DNA of 64,000 nucleotides from a virus. The translations under genes and the position numbers were made by a program. The stretch's first letter is position 1. The number at the start of each line of letters is the position of its first letter. The stretch is taken from positions 1 to 64,000 of IMG/VR virus record IMGVR_UViG_3300005096_000137; one strand, written 5' to 3'. Below, one piece after another: positions 55,986 to 62,376 of the stretch. A model generated the notes under the pieces. The model searched no databases. It was not told the DNA's origin and saw only the letters and a program-made list of their open reading frames with translations.

Positions 55986-56711
55986 ATGGGACTTATCACT
56001 GACTTTCTTGCGAACGCTACGAGTATTGACACCACCCCTGAGATCACCGCGTTGGACCGCACTGTGGTGAAGGAGTTGAATGCCGCCATCAGTCGGGGCG
56101 ACCCCAACCTACAACCTGCCCTAGAGGGTACTAACGAGGTTCAAGCGCTGGCTCAGTATGCTGTGAATCACTCTGGAGGTACATTTGCCCTCTTGGTCAC
56201 ACTCGCGAACGGTGAATCGGTTACAACAGCAGCCATTGCCTTTGGTGCTGATGCTGCCACAATTGAAGCGGCGATTGACACTGCTGCCAATGGTAATATC
56301 ACCGGGTGGGTTGATGGCGATATCTCGATTGCTGGTGGTCCACTCACAGCAGCCGCCGCATCCGTGACCTATGATGGGGTATCAGTATCAGACACTAACC
56401 AGGTGTTGATCACCTTGGATGGCGCACTATTAACGGGCGGGACCACAGCCTCGCCTGCTACGACGATCACCACAGAAGGTCAAAGTGCCCGGCGTGCTTG
56501 GGGTGTTTTGGTAGTTCTGGGCATCATTGATATCAGTGAAGTTCCCGCCCAAGGCGTGGATCCAGGTATTCTGACTCTGGTCACAGCTCCCGGAGACAAT
56601 TCATACTACCCAACCGCAGCCACGATTCGTGCCCTGGCAGACGAGGTAGGTATCACAGATGATAGTGTTGCAGCTCGGGACGCAGTCTTGCGGGCAGCAA
56701 AGCTCCTGTAA
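55986..56711 (+). CDS. Protein with inserted Ig-like module
   Basis: 241 residues; AAAGGAGA precedes the ATG. The parts around the insertion are helical (TPEITALDRTVVKELNAAISRG at the start, RRAWGVLVVLGII and ATIRALADEVG later). The module lies at about residues 49-165 with EVQ start, VTYDG core and TEGQ end, as in the tail tube and fibre-like proteins. It may be a virion or host-attachment part placed far from the tail genes. Confidence 0.65.
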   Translation: MGLITDFLANATSIDTTPEITALDRTVVKELNAAISRGDPNLQPALEGTNEVQALAQYAVNHSGGTFALLVTLANGESVTTAAIAFGADAATIEAAIDTAANGNITGWVDGDISIAGGPLTAAAASVTYDGVSVSDTNQVLITLDGALLTGGTTASPATTITTEGQSARRAWGVLVVLGIIDISEVPAQGVDPGILTLVTAPGDNSYYPTAATIRALADEVGITDDSVAARDAVLRAAKLL

Positions 56712-56719
56712 CAGTTAAG

Positions 56720-56791
56720 GCGACGTTGGTGTTAATGGTAGCATGACTGGTTTCCAACCAATTGGTGAGAGTTCAAATCCCTCACGTCGCA
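56720..56791 (+). tRNA. tRNA-Gly (TCC)
   Basis: Perfect acceptor GCGACGT/ACGTCGC, D loop with AATGGTAGC, loop TTTCCAA. The anticodon stem has one mismatch. No CCA encoded. Confidence 0.85.
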
Positions 56792-56794
56792 CTT

Positions 56795-56878
56795 TACCGT
56801 CACGGTGTAACCGGCATCACACTAGATAGTACCTATAGGGCTATCTGGAGGAATGGGTTCGGGTCCCGAGGGCGGTAC
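56795..56878 (+). tRNA. tRNA-like, 11-base anticodon-arm loop
   Basis: Acceptor TACCGTC/GGCGGTA (7 pairs), T arm TGGG-TTCGGGT-CCCG, and an AGATAG/CTATCT stem with an 11-base loop. The anticodon cannot be set. Confidence 0.45.
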
Positions 56879-56880
56879 TT

Positions 56881-56957
56881 TGCCGTAGTGGTGTAAATGG
56901 CACAGCATACCAGGGCGTCCACCCTGGAGGCATGGGTTCGATTCCTGGGTGCGGCAC
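56881..56957 (+). tRNA. tRNA, anticodon CCA or GTC
   Basis: Acceptor TGCCGTA/TGCGGCA, D loop AAATGGCACAGCAT, stem CCAGG/CCTGG around GCGTCCAC, T arm good. The 8-base loop makes Trp (CCA) or Asp (GTC) possible. Confidence 0.6.
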
Positions 56958-56967
56958 TTTGAGTTTT

Positions 56968-57072
56968 GCAGCGGTGGTGTAAAAGTGATCTAGGGAGGCC
57001 TCTCTAGGTACCATAGGTGAACATTACTGGGTTAGATACCCGGAGATGGGGGTTCGACTCCCCCACGCGGCG
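56968..57072 (+). tRNA. tRNA-like with hairpin inserted in D loop, copy A
   Basis: 105 bases. Acceptor GCAGCG with CGCGGC (one mismatch), anticodon-arm stem CTGGG/CCCGG around TTAGATA, T arm GGGGG-TTCGACT-CCCCC. The D loop, normally about 10 bases, contains an extra hairpin at 56987-57010 before GGTGAACATT. The loop would read AGA as anticodon, which is unusual. Copy B follows. Confidence 0.55.
56987..57010 (+). other. D-loop hairpin insert, copy A
   Basis: GATCTAGGGAGG pairs with CCTCTCTAGGTA (11 of 12 positions), with GGCC at the tip. Differences from copy B fall on paired positions. Confidence 0.75.
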
Positions 57073-57083
57073 CTTCGAGTTTT

Positions 57084-57187
57084 GCAGCGGTAGTGGAAAA
57101 GTGATCCCGGAAGGCCTTCTGGGGTCCCATAGGTAACATTCCAGGCCTTTTAGCCTGGCGACAGGGGTTCGAGTCCCCTACGCTGCA
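57084..57187 (+). tRNA. tRNA-Lys-like (TTT) with hairpin inserted in D loop, copy B
   Basis: 104 bases. Acceptor GCAGCG/CGCTGC, anticodon arm CCAGGC-CTTTTA-GCCTGG (TTT likely), T arm AGGGG-TTCGAGT-CCCCT. Removing the insert leaves a normal D arm with GGTAACATT. The insert is a perfect 12-pair hairpin. The leader GAGTTTTGCAGCGG is the same as in copy A. Confidence 0.65.
57103..57126 (+). other. D-loop hairpin insert, copy B
   Basis: GATCCCGGAAGG pairs with CCTTCTGGGGTC at all 12 positions, allowing G-T pairs. Confidence 0.8.
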
Positions 57188-57189
57188 CT

Positions 57190-57260
57190 GTAGCTATGGT
57201 GTATTTGGCCTGCACAAGCCCTGCGAATGTCTAGGAGATGGTTCAAATCCTCTAGTCACT
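57190..57260 (+). tRNA. tRNA, probably Cys (GCA)
   Basis: Acceptor GTAGCTA/TAGTCAC with one mismatch; CTGCACAA loop closed by GGC/GCC suggests anticodon GCA; the T arm is weak. It lies 11 bases before a promoter. Confidence 0.5.
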
Positions 57261-57271
57261 CCATATTCCTC

Positions 57272-57300
57272 TTGACTGTCAACGAATTCAAGGTTATACT
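57272..57300 (+). promoter_or_regulatory. Sigma70-type promoter
   Basis: TTGACT and TATACT are separated by 17 bases, near consensus. Transcription would start near 57307 and cover a structured leader, tRNA-Pro and the secreted-protein gene. Confidence 0.75.
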
Positions 57301-57306
57301 AGAAGC

Positions 57307-57471
57307 TCACGGCTTAAAGGTGTTGTCTGAGAAATGACACGCGCCCGCAACGTGCGGGTGCCATTTTATGAATCAGGACTTAAAGTGCCGCGATGGTGGC
57401 ACTCCACCAGAATAAACCTGGTGGTGTCACGTGGACCCAGGTTGTCGTGCATCGCATCGTGGGTCCGCTAC
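57307..57471 (+). ncRNA. Structured leader or small RNA
   Basis: Three stable hairpins follow the promoter: CCCGC/GCGGG (57344-57358), CCACCAG/CTGGTGG (57404-57424) and GGACCCA/TGGGTCC (57433-57466). No convincing reading frame is present. It may be a separate small RNA or a processed leader of tRNA-Pro. Confidence 0.5.
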
Positions 57472-57545
57472 CTGGATGTAGCTCAGTTTGGTAGAGCGGG
57501 TGGTTTGGGACCATCAGGCCGGAGGTTCGAGTCCTCTCATTCAGA
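57472..57545 (+). tRNA. tRNA-Pro (TGG)
   Basis: Acceptor CTGGATG/CATTCAG, D arm with TAGCTCAGTTTGGTAGAGC, loop TTTGGGA, T arm GGAGG-TTCGAGT-CCTCT. The most normal tRNA of this cluster. Confidence 0.95.
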
Positions 57546-57620
57546 CTTAGCTGACCTGCCATGTGTAGGTTCAGTAACGGTACCGTCAGGTGGCGGTACC
57601 AGCCTTTAACGGAGATCACA

Positions 57621-58034
57621 ATGAGACGACTTTTGATGCTGTTGGCTGTTGCTACGTTTACCTTGGTTCTCAGTGATATTGCTGAAGCTCGCCGGGCGCC
57701 CCATTCGGGTTCCCGACATAATTCCATCGAGTCCTTTCAACACTCCTCCCGAGACCATTCCAGCCGGCACCAGTGGTATCCACACTACCAACGCCATCAA
57801 TCCCGACATAATCAACCCCACCGTCCCCACTACCAGCATCAAGAACGTCATCAGTCCAGGCGTCACCACTATCGACCTTACCAGTATCATAGACCACTGG
57901 TTATTGCAAATCCCTATTTCCAATCCCAAGGGTCCTTCTTCCCTAGTGGTGTGCTTGCACCTCGGGGACCCCAGTTGATTGAGAATCCCTACTACCCAGA
58001 CTGGATTCCGTGGAACACCTGGTTCAGGTTCTAA
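57621..58034 (+). CDS. Secreted His/Arg-rich protein
   Basis: 137 residues from ATG 57621 (ACGGAG upstream). Residues 1-24 are a signal peptide (MRRLLMLLAVATFTLVLSDIAEA). Residues 27-95 are extraordinarily rich in His, Arg, Gln, Ser and Tyr; the rest has two ANPY/ENPYY motifs and a Trp-rich end. There is no cysteine. It would be exported from the host cell; metal or surface binding is a guess. Transcribed with tRNA-Pro from the promoter at 57272. Confidence 0.65.
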   Translation: MRRLLMLLAVATFTLVLSDIAEARRAPHSGSRHNSIESFQHSSRDHSSRHQWYPHYQRHQSRHNQPHRPHYQHQERHQSRRHHYRPYQYHRPLVIANPYFQSQGSFFPSGVLAPRGPQLIENPYYPDWIPWNTWFRF

Positions 58035-58214
58035 ATGAGAGACTGTCAATTTACAATCAAAGGTTGGTTCATGATTGTTCTGACGTTTGCCATCGGGTTT
58101 ATGTTCGGGCGGTATGAACACATGATAGCCGAGGTGTTGGAATGCCTGTTATCAATACTCTGGCATCATGTTTACCAGTATACGGATGGTGTGGCCTATG
58201 GGATGCCCGTATGA
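58035..58214 (+). CDS. Small membrane protein
   Basis: 59 residues, ATG directly after the previous stop. One hydrophobic segment (WFMIVLTFAIGFMFG) and a His/Tyr-rich end. Its stop touches the 5' end of tRNA-Tyr. No family is recognised. Confidence 0.55.
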   Translation: MRDCQFTIKGWFMIVLTFAIGFMFGRYEHMIAEVLECLLSILWHHVYQYTDGVAYGMPV

Positions 58215-58306
58215 GGGTGGTGTTCCCAACGTTGGACTGTAAATCCAGCGTCCTTTAATCATGTTGGGAAGCATTGGGACAGGGGGTGCGATTCCCTCAC
58301 TGCCCA
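58215..58306 (+). tRNA. tRNA-Tyr (GTA), abnormal D region
   Basis: Acceptor GGGTGGT/ACTGCCC, anticodon arm TTGGA-CTGTAAA-TCCAG, T arm GGGGG-TGCGATT-CCCTC. The D region is only about 10 bases (GTTCCCAACG), and its TTCCCAAC is fully complementary to GTTGGGAA in the very long variable region. Confidence 0.7.
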
Positions 58307-58327
58307 CTTAACGAACGGAGAGTTGAG

Positions 58328-58678
58328 ATGGCGAAGTCAAAGTCAAAGTCAAAGTCAGAGTCAGAGTCGAAGTCGAAGTCGAAGTCGAAGTCGAAGTCAG
58401 CGGACGAGGCAAAGTCGAAGTTTCAAGTCATAGTGCAGCAGCGTGGTGTTCGCGTCCAAGTCTCAGAAGTTGAGGCGACCACTGAAGAGGAAGCTCTGGA
58501 GCTGGTATTGGCCCGCAACGTTGCAGTCCAACTGGTCTCAGATGTATTCGAGCCAACGGATGGGCATGAGACGGAGGTTGAAGAATGCCAAGATTCAGAC
58601 TCGAACGAGCCGAAACCGGAATCCGACACACCACCCACGAAGTCACCGCGCAAACCAAAGAAGAAGCCGAAGACCTAA
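58328..58678 (+). CDS. Lys/Ser-repeat protein, EEA-family member 1
   Basis: 116 residues; GGAGAG precedes the ATG. The start is a KS/ES repeat, then a small domain (FQVIVQQRGVRVQVSEVEATTEEEALELV, VSDVFEPTDGHE) and a Pro/Lys tail. The domain is shared with the next two genes. The tail overlaps the next gene in another frame. Confidence 0.6.
   Translation: MAKSKSKSKSESESKSKSKSKSKSADEAKSKFQVIVQQRGVRVQVSEVEATTEEEALELVLARNVAVQLVSDVFEPTDGHETEVEECQDSDSNEPKPESDTPPTKSPRKPKKKPKT
58334..58399 (+). repeat. AAGTC(A/G) hexamer repeat
   Basis: Eleven six-base units, mostly AAGTCA or AAGTCG with two GAGTC units, encode the Lys/Ser repeat. A slippage tract. Confidence 0.9.
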
Positions 58679-58776
58679 TCTCCGATGATTTCGATGGCAC
58701 CATGGTGTCCGAGTACTTCAAGCAGTATGACTGTGAGAATGGGGACATCGAAGAAATCCCAATGGAGACAGACTGA
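58585..58776 (+). CDS. EEA-family small protein 2, overlapping gene
   Basis: 63 residues; GAGG precedes the ATG. It has EVTAQTKEEAEDLISDD and VSEYFKQYDC, aligned with members 1 and 3. Its first 94 bases overlap member 1 in another frame, so both proteins are coded by the same DNA there. The stop overlaps the next start as TGATG. Confidence 0.6.
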   Translation: MPRFRLERAETGIRHTTHEVTAQTKEEAEDLISDDFDGTMVSEYFKQYDCENGDIEEIPMETD

Positions 58777-58964
58777 TGCCTGAGTACACCATCTATAAGG
58801 GGAAAGTGGGCGTTTACAAGCAAGTATTCCGTGTCCATGCTAAGAACTCTGAGGAAGCAGACGCCTTGGTGGGCGCTGGTAATGCAGGTCCACCTGTGTC
58901 AGAGTACTTTGTCTGTGATGGCGGGCAAGTATTTACTTTCAACGAACCACCGGAGACAGACTGA
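58776..58964 (+). CDS. EEA-family small protein 3
   Basis: 62 residues: YKQVFRVHAKNSEEADALVGAG, PPVSEYFVCDGG, ending EPPETD as member 2 ends METD. A clear tandem duplicate. Confidence 0.6.
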   Translation: MPEYTIYKGKVGVYKQVFRVHAKNSEEADALVGAGNAGPPVSEYFVCDGGQVFTFNEPPETD

Positions 58965-59161
58965 TGCCTGCCTGTGATTCTAAAGACCGTCAACCAGTGC
59001 CCTTAAAAGAGGAACCACCACTGTCTGTTTTGGTGGTGTTGGGACTCAGCGTGGTGGGGCTTGGAGTCATCTTCCTACCAATAGTGATATTTGCTGTCCG
59101 GACCATGTTTAGATTGACTTGCCAAAATTGGTTCGATGTGTGGACATTGTTCTACTATTAA
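58964..59161 (+). CDS. Small membrane protein
   Basis: 65 residues. One long hydrophobic segment (LSVLVVLGLSVVGLGVIFLPIVIFAV) after a charged start. TGATG overlap with the previous gene. No family is recognised. Confidence 0.55.
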   Translation: MPACDSKDRQPVPLKEEPPLSVLVVLGLSVVGLGVIFLPIVIFAVRTMFRLTCQNWFDVWTLFYY

Positions 59162-59190
59162 CGAAATTCCCTGGATCCGGAGAACGAAGA

Positions 59191-59325
59191 GTGATTTGGA
59201 AATTGAAACAATTGCTGCCCCTCTCATACTGGACGACGTACAGAACAGGGTCTGGTGAGAAGCGGTTTGCAATTTGGCGAATGTGGTTTGGACGTTGCTT
59301 CGATGTGACGGACGTCCGTGTCTAA
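59191..59325 (+). CDS. Small conserved phage protein (GTG start)
   Basis: 44 residues from GTG 59191, CCGGAG upstream. LPLSYWTTYRTGSGEKRFAIW then RMWFGRCFDV: I recall this YRTTYR-x-G-W-R-MWFGR pattern from small phage proteins of unknown function. Confidence 0.6.
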   Translation: MIWKLKQLLPLSYWTTYRTGSGEKRFAIWRMWFGRCFDVTDVRV

Positions 59326-59418
59326 TTCTGCAATAAACAGAAAGGACAAACCAATTCCACCATGGTGGGACGTTGCTGTGGGCAGCGGTACAAGTGTGAC
59401 ATTCACACTCCCCAGACA

Positions 59419-59495
59419 TCAGGTCGGTAAGCTTAAATTGGATAAAGCACTTGGTAGCTCCAAGGTTACGGAGGTTCGAGTCCTCCCCACCTGAC
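59419..59495 (+). tRNA. tRNA, anticodon unclear
   Basis: TCAGGT/ACCTGA acceptor, D loop AAATTGGATAAAGC, CTTGG/CCAAG around TAGCT, T arm GGAGG-TTCGAGT-CCTCC. The 5-base loop, or a 7-base loop on a 4-pair stem, leaves the anticodon unsettled. Confidence 0.6.
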
Positions 59496-59500
59496 TTATT

Positions 59501-59574
59501 GTGCAGCAGCTTAAACCTGGTTCAAGCGACCACCTATCTGGTGGCTGAGTGGGGGTTCAAATCCACCCTGCACG
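59501..59574 (+). tRNA. tRNA, anticodon unclear
   Basis: GTGCAG/CTGCAC acceptor, D loop CTGGTTCAAGC, CCACC/GGTGG around TATCT, T arm with GTTCAAATC. Same loop shortening as the previous tRNA. Confidence 0.6.
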
Positions 59575-59580
59575 TCTCAT

Positions 59581-59655
59581 CGGACAGTGGCCAAGCCTGG
59601 TTAAGGCGTCTGCCTGATACGCAGAAGACCGGTGGTTCAAATCCATCCTGTCCGA
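59581..59655 (+). tRNA. tRNA-Ile (GAT)
   Basis: Perfect acceptor CGGACAG/CTGTCCG, anticodon arm TCTGC-CTGATAC-GCAGA, normal D and T arms. No CCA encoded. Confidence 0.95.
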
Positions 59656-59661
59656 CTTAGT

Positions 59662-59733
59662 GTGTAGTCGTTTAGATCTGGGAACAAGACACTCCGCATG
59701 TAGTAGAGAAGGGGTTCAAGCCCTCCCTACACA
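59662..59733 (+). tRNA. tRNA-like, weak anticodon arm
   Basis: GTGTAG/CTACAC acceptor, D loop CTGGGAACAAGAC and T arm AGGGG-TTCAAGC-CCTCC, but the anticodon stem around TCCGCAT is poor. GCA or CAT are possible. Confidence 0.5.
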
Positions 59734-59758
59734 GCCCTCAACTCTGAAAGGTAATGCA

Positions 59759-59851
59759 ATGCCAAAACTCAAGTTCAAATTCCATCCGCAGATTGTCAAA
59801 GACAAGAACGAGAAGAAAGACTTTATTGTCTACTTTGGCTCAAAGTTCTGA
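59759..59851 (+). CDS. Very small basic protein
   Basis: 30 residues from ATG 59759 (GAAAGG upstream): PKLKFKFHPQIVKDKNEKKDF. It may be a true small protein or a coupling leader for the next gene. Confidence 0.4.
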   Translation: MPKLKFKFHPQIVKDKNEKKDFIVYFGSKF

Positions 59852-59866
59852 GGACCTTGTACTAAG

Positions 59867-60133
59867 ATGGCTCCCCGTGTGGAAGCTATGGCAAAGACAC
59901 ATATTGTCTACAAGTTCTTGATGGAATCCAAGGATGAACCCACAAAGGCATTTATCAAAGCACTCCAGGTCCAGGGCGTACCCGTAATTCGGGTATTCAA
60001 AAACGGAACACCCATCGAGAGACGGTTCCCAGGTATTCAGGAGATAAAGGTGGTGCTGAAAGGTGTGAAAACCCGGAAGTCCCAAGAGAATTCAGACGGC
60101 TGGAATTGGCCGGACTGGTTGAAACTGTGGTAA
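59867..60133 (+). CDS. Thioredoxin-fold-like small protein without active-site cysteines
   Basis: 88 residues. KAFIKALQVQGVPVIRVFKNGTPIERRFPG resembles the cis-Pro half of thioredoxins (PV before the strand, K-NG turn). There is no CxxC. ATG 59888 is an alternative start. The similarity is weak and the role unknown. Confidence 0.4.
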   Translation: MAPRVEAMAKTHIVYKFLMESKDEPTKAFIKALQVQGVPVIRVFKNGTPIERRFPGIQEIKVVLKGVKTRKSQENSDGWNWPDWLKLW

Positions 60134-60344
60134 GTAGTTAGGTTTCTAGGGTACCCGCCTCGGCCTTGAAGCCACAGTTCAAATTCATTCCATAACAGAG
60201 GAGACTAGGGTAAATGTTCTGTTTGAGGTTTGTTTACAATTACCAATGAAACGAGGAACACCACAATGCGATTTACGTGAATGTAGAGGTCCCCCTTAGG
60301 GTTGTTGTCCATACCCTTCCATTCCTTTTTGAAAGTACTGAACA
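60134..60344 (+). other. Non-coding stretch with tRNA-like relic
   Basis: About 210 bases. GGC-CTTGAA-GCC and a TTCAAAT loop near 60160-60190 recall anticodon and T arms, but no acceptor stem was found. The rest shows no clear gene, promoter or terminator. Confidence 0.35.
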
Positions 60345-60716
60345 ATGACTAATCAAAGTGAGACCAATTCTATGACCAACGACGACACTCGACGCGACCT
60401 TTTTAGCCCATACCGACGTCAGTTCCTGAAAGTGAAAATCAAGTCACTCTCTGAGGAATCCCGTATCATTAGGGCGGAAGAAAAGAAGGTGGCCAACGTT
60501 TATCTAATGGGTCAATTGCATTGGCATCGTACCAACGATGTCCGTATTGAGTCCCGGGCAGCTCAACTTGCCTATGGCTACCTTCGAGGGAAGACCCTCA
60601 AGCAAGTGGAGAAATCCGCCGATCGACCCGAATGGGTGGATAAGCGGGCTATTTCCATTGTAAAGAAGTTTGGCCGCCTTGAAGCCCGTGAGGGTTTTGT
60701 GGAGTGGCTTAAATAA
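60345..60716 (+). CDS. Hypothetical protein
   Basis: 123 residues, helical and basic (SRIIRAEEKKVANVYLMGQL, SRAAQLAYGYLRGKTLKQVEK, ISIVKKFGRLEAREGFVEWL). I recall similar phage proteins of unknown function near tRNA genes. The ribosome site is weak. Confidence 0.6.
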   Translation: MTNQSETNSMTNDDTRRDLFSPYRRQFLKVKIKSLSEESRIIRAEEKKVANVYLMGQLHWHRTNDVRIESRAAQLAYGYLRGKTLKQVEKSADRPEWVDKRAISIVKKFGRLEAREGFVEWLK

Positions 60717-60724
60717 CCTGAAGA

Positions 60725-60798
60725 CCGCGCGAGAGGCAACATGGTGTTGCGGCGGGCTTTCAATCCCGTTCTGGTGGGTTCGATCCCCATCTCGCGGT
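60725..60798 (+). tRNA. tRNA-Glu (TTC)
   Basis: CCGCGCG/CTCGCGG acceptor with one mismatch, CGGG/CCCG around CTTTCAAT (anticodon TTC), T arm GTGGG-TTCGATC-CCCAT. Confidence 0.75.
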
Positions 60799-60838
60799 TT
60801 CAATTTCACCACCACCACCAATCTATGGAGAATGGATC

Positions 60839-61018
60839 ATGTTTCTTAGACTACGTATTGGCATTCTTAACCTCCGGGTTAACCGCTTGGCGAGACGAGT
60901 TATGCGTCTTAGCAAACGATTTGACCGTCTTGACATCCGTATGGAACGTTTACAAGATAAGTTGAACGCTAAGCAAGCACGTAAGAAAGCCAAGTGTTGC
61001 GATCACGACTGTAAGTAA
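60839..61018 (+). CDS. Small basic coiled-coil protein
   Basis: 59 residues from ATG 60839 (GGAG 9 bases upstream). An Arg/Leu heptad-like helix (LNLRVNRLARRVMRLSKRFDRL) ends in KCCDHDCK, a possible metal site. No family is recognised. Confidence 0.55.
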   Translation: MFLRLRIGILNLRVNRLARRVMRLSKRFDRLDIRMERLQDKLNAKQARKKAKCCDHDCK

Positions 61019-61027
61019 TGACTAATT

Positions 61028-61195
61028 GACCGCTGGAGTGGCATGACACATTTCATGCTGACGAGACGTATTCTCGCCTCCGGGAGCCTAAATCACACCG
61101 TGTATACAAGTCACCCCTGTGTCATCTGGGGTGGCAGGGTCGCTTCTCTCAACGACACATTGAGCTGAGGTACGGGGTTAGTGAAGCCAGCGGTC
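61028..61195 (+). ncRNA. Structured RNA candidate with five helices
   Basis: A perfect 9-pair helix (GACCGCTGG 61028-61036 with CCAGCGGTC 61187-61195) encloses four hairpins: GCATGA/TCATGC (61041-61058), CGAGA/TCTCG (61062-61076), CACCCC/GGGGTG (61112-61133) and CTCAA/TTGAG (61148-61164). No reading frame is convincing here. It lies between two small genes on the coding strand. It matches no RNA class I know. Confidence 0.5.
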
Positions 61196-61220
61196 GATTT
61201 TATATACATAGGATGTCTGT

Positions 61221-61454
61221 ATGCGGAAACTTCGCAAACAACCAACTGCTTTCCTCAATCCTTGGAATCAAGGCTTTGAGGTCGGAGACCGGGCATACAC
61301 TTTTGTGGCTGGTGGCTATCACATATACGATTTAGTCGAGAGTCGCGGTCAGAATAAACGGGATGCAGGTGAACTTACTCCAACCTGTGTGAAGAAGAAT
61401 GGGTATCCACGTCGTGCTATCAAGCAAGGTGGTGTGTGGTACTGGGAAGACTAA
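61221..61454 (+). CDS. Small hypothetical protein
   Basis: 77 residues, beta-rich (FEVGDRAYTFVAGGYHIYDLVES), ending AIKQGGVWYWED. AGGATG lies near the ATG. It may be a small SH3-like fold, but this is a guess. Confidence 0.55.
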   Translation: MRKLRKQPTAFLNPWNQGFEVGDRAYTFVAGGYHIYDLVESRGQNKRDAGELTPTCVKKNGYPRRAIKQGGVWYWED

Positions 61455-61527
61455 TCCTAGGTAGCTCAACTGGAAGAGCGGGTGGCTGTTAACCACCAGG
61501 TTGCAAGTTCGATCCTTGCTCTAGGAG
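61455..61527 (+). tRNA. tRNA-Asn (GTT)
   Basis: Acceptor TCCTAGG/TCTAGGA, D arm TAGCTCAACTGGAAGAGC, loop CTGTTAA on GGTGG/CCACC, T arm GCAAG-TTCGATC-CTTGC. It starts directly after the previous stop codon. Confidence 0.95.
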
Positions 61528-61529
61528 CT

Positions 61530-61593
61530 TCAAGGTGATTTAATGGTAAAGTGGACCCACAGCAGAGAATTGGGTTCAAATTCTACCCTTGAT
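61530..61593 (+). tRNA. tRNA-like, degenerate
   Basis: TCAAGG/CCTTGA acceptor and a D-like GATTTAATGGTAAAGTG are present, but anticodon and T arms do not fold normally (AGAAT/ATTCT around TGGGTTCAA). Confidence 0.35.
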
Positions 61594-61596
61594 AAT

Positions 61597-61668
61597 GCCA
61601 CTGTGGCAGAATGGTTATGCACCTGTTTTGTAAACAGGATTATGTGGGTTCGAGTCCCACCGGTGGCC
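61597..61668 (+). tRNA. tRNA-Thr (TGT)
   Basis: Acceptor GCCACTG/CGGTGGC, D loop GAATGGTTATGC, loop TTTGTAA on CCTGT/ACAGG, T arm GTGGG-TTCGAGT-CCCAC. Confidence 0.95.
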
Positions 61669-61707
61669 CTATGTGCAACCCCAGGGATAGTATCCTTGGG
61701 CCTAATG

Positions 61708-61730
61708 CCTCCCTTGCGGGAGGTGTTTCT
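61708..61730 (+). terminator. Probable intrinsic terminator
   Basis: CCTCCC-TTGC-GGGAGG followed by TGTTTCTT, after another hairpin at 61682-61700. It would end transcripts from the tRNA region. Confidence 0.6.
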
Positions 61731-61782
61731 TGAGTCCTTCGTGGCTCATACTGATGGGGTCCTCCGTGGCTCTTAATAATTT

Positions 61783-61813
61783 ACCCCTAGTTCTTCGGAA
61801 CTAGGGGTTTTCT
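61783..61813 (+). terminator. Strong intrinsic terminator
   Basis: An 11-pair stem (ACCCCTAGTTC with GAACTAGGGGT) with a TTCG tetraloop, followed by TTTCT. It separates the accessory region from the helicase operon. Confidence 0.9.
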
Positions 61814-61851
61814 GCTTGCCCTACCTGGCAATTTAGATTAGAATAGAGTTT

Positions 61852-62376
61852 ATGATACCTCGTTCCACATTTGTGTCGCAACCCGCCGTTGCCTTCTCGG
61901 AGTTATTGTCGGCTTGCAACGAGATATTAGATCATTCGGTCACGACTTCCGTGGACAGTACTGTCAAGAAGCTCAGCGATTCCGAGAGATTCCTGTCGAT
62001 ACTGTCTGCGATGCGTGACAAGAATGCCCCCGCCTGTTTACCTCCTCACTTGTTGACGCATATCTCCTTCTCAGTCCTCATACTTTCTAATGAGAATGAT
62101 ATGCTTGACATCTTGGAGGCCTGTGGTGGAATGCCCTTTACCTACGCAGAAACGAAGCGGAGTGGTATCCTGGTAGCTGTAGTGACCGGGAATGTCCAGC
62201 AGTGGCGTGATGCCATTGTGACTGGCACTCAGCACAAACATTCTGAGCTTCGAGAAGGGTTTAATCAGATGCACAATCTCTTTGTAGAGGTTGGTCTGCA
62301 CCAAGTCTGGGAAGACTTTGAACAGAAGCCACAGGATGATGGAACCTACTTACTCGTGGAGTTCAAGCCATCCTAG
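61852..62376 (+). CDS. Hypothetical protein, weak ThyX-like resemblance
   Basis: 174 residues. The C-terminal half (RSGILVAVVTGNVQQWRDAI, SELREGFNQM, VWEDFE) has an order of motifs like the end of flavin-dependent thymidylate synthase, but the substrate-binding signature of ThyX is not seen. The N-terminal half is helical. It is the first gene after the terminators; no clear ribosome site precedes the ATG. Confidence 0.45.
   Translation: MIPRSTFVSQPAVAFSELLSACNEILDHSVTTSVDSTVKKLSDSERFLSILSAMRDKNAPACLPPHLLTHISFSVLILSNENDMLDILEACGGMPFTYAETKRSGILVAVVTGNVQQWRDAIVTGTQHKHSELREGFNQMHNLFVEVGLHQVWEDFEQKPQDDGTYLLVEFKPS

Noticed and set aside
57334-57609. 91-codon frame across the leader and tRNA-Pro
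   Set aside because: It runs through a tRNA gene and three hairpins, so coding is unlikely.
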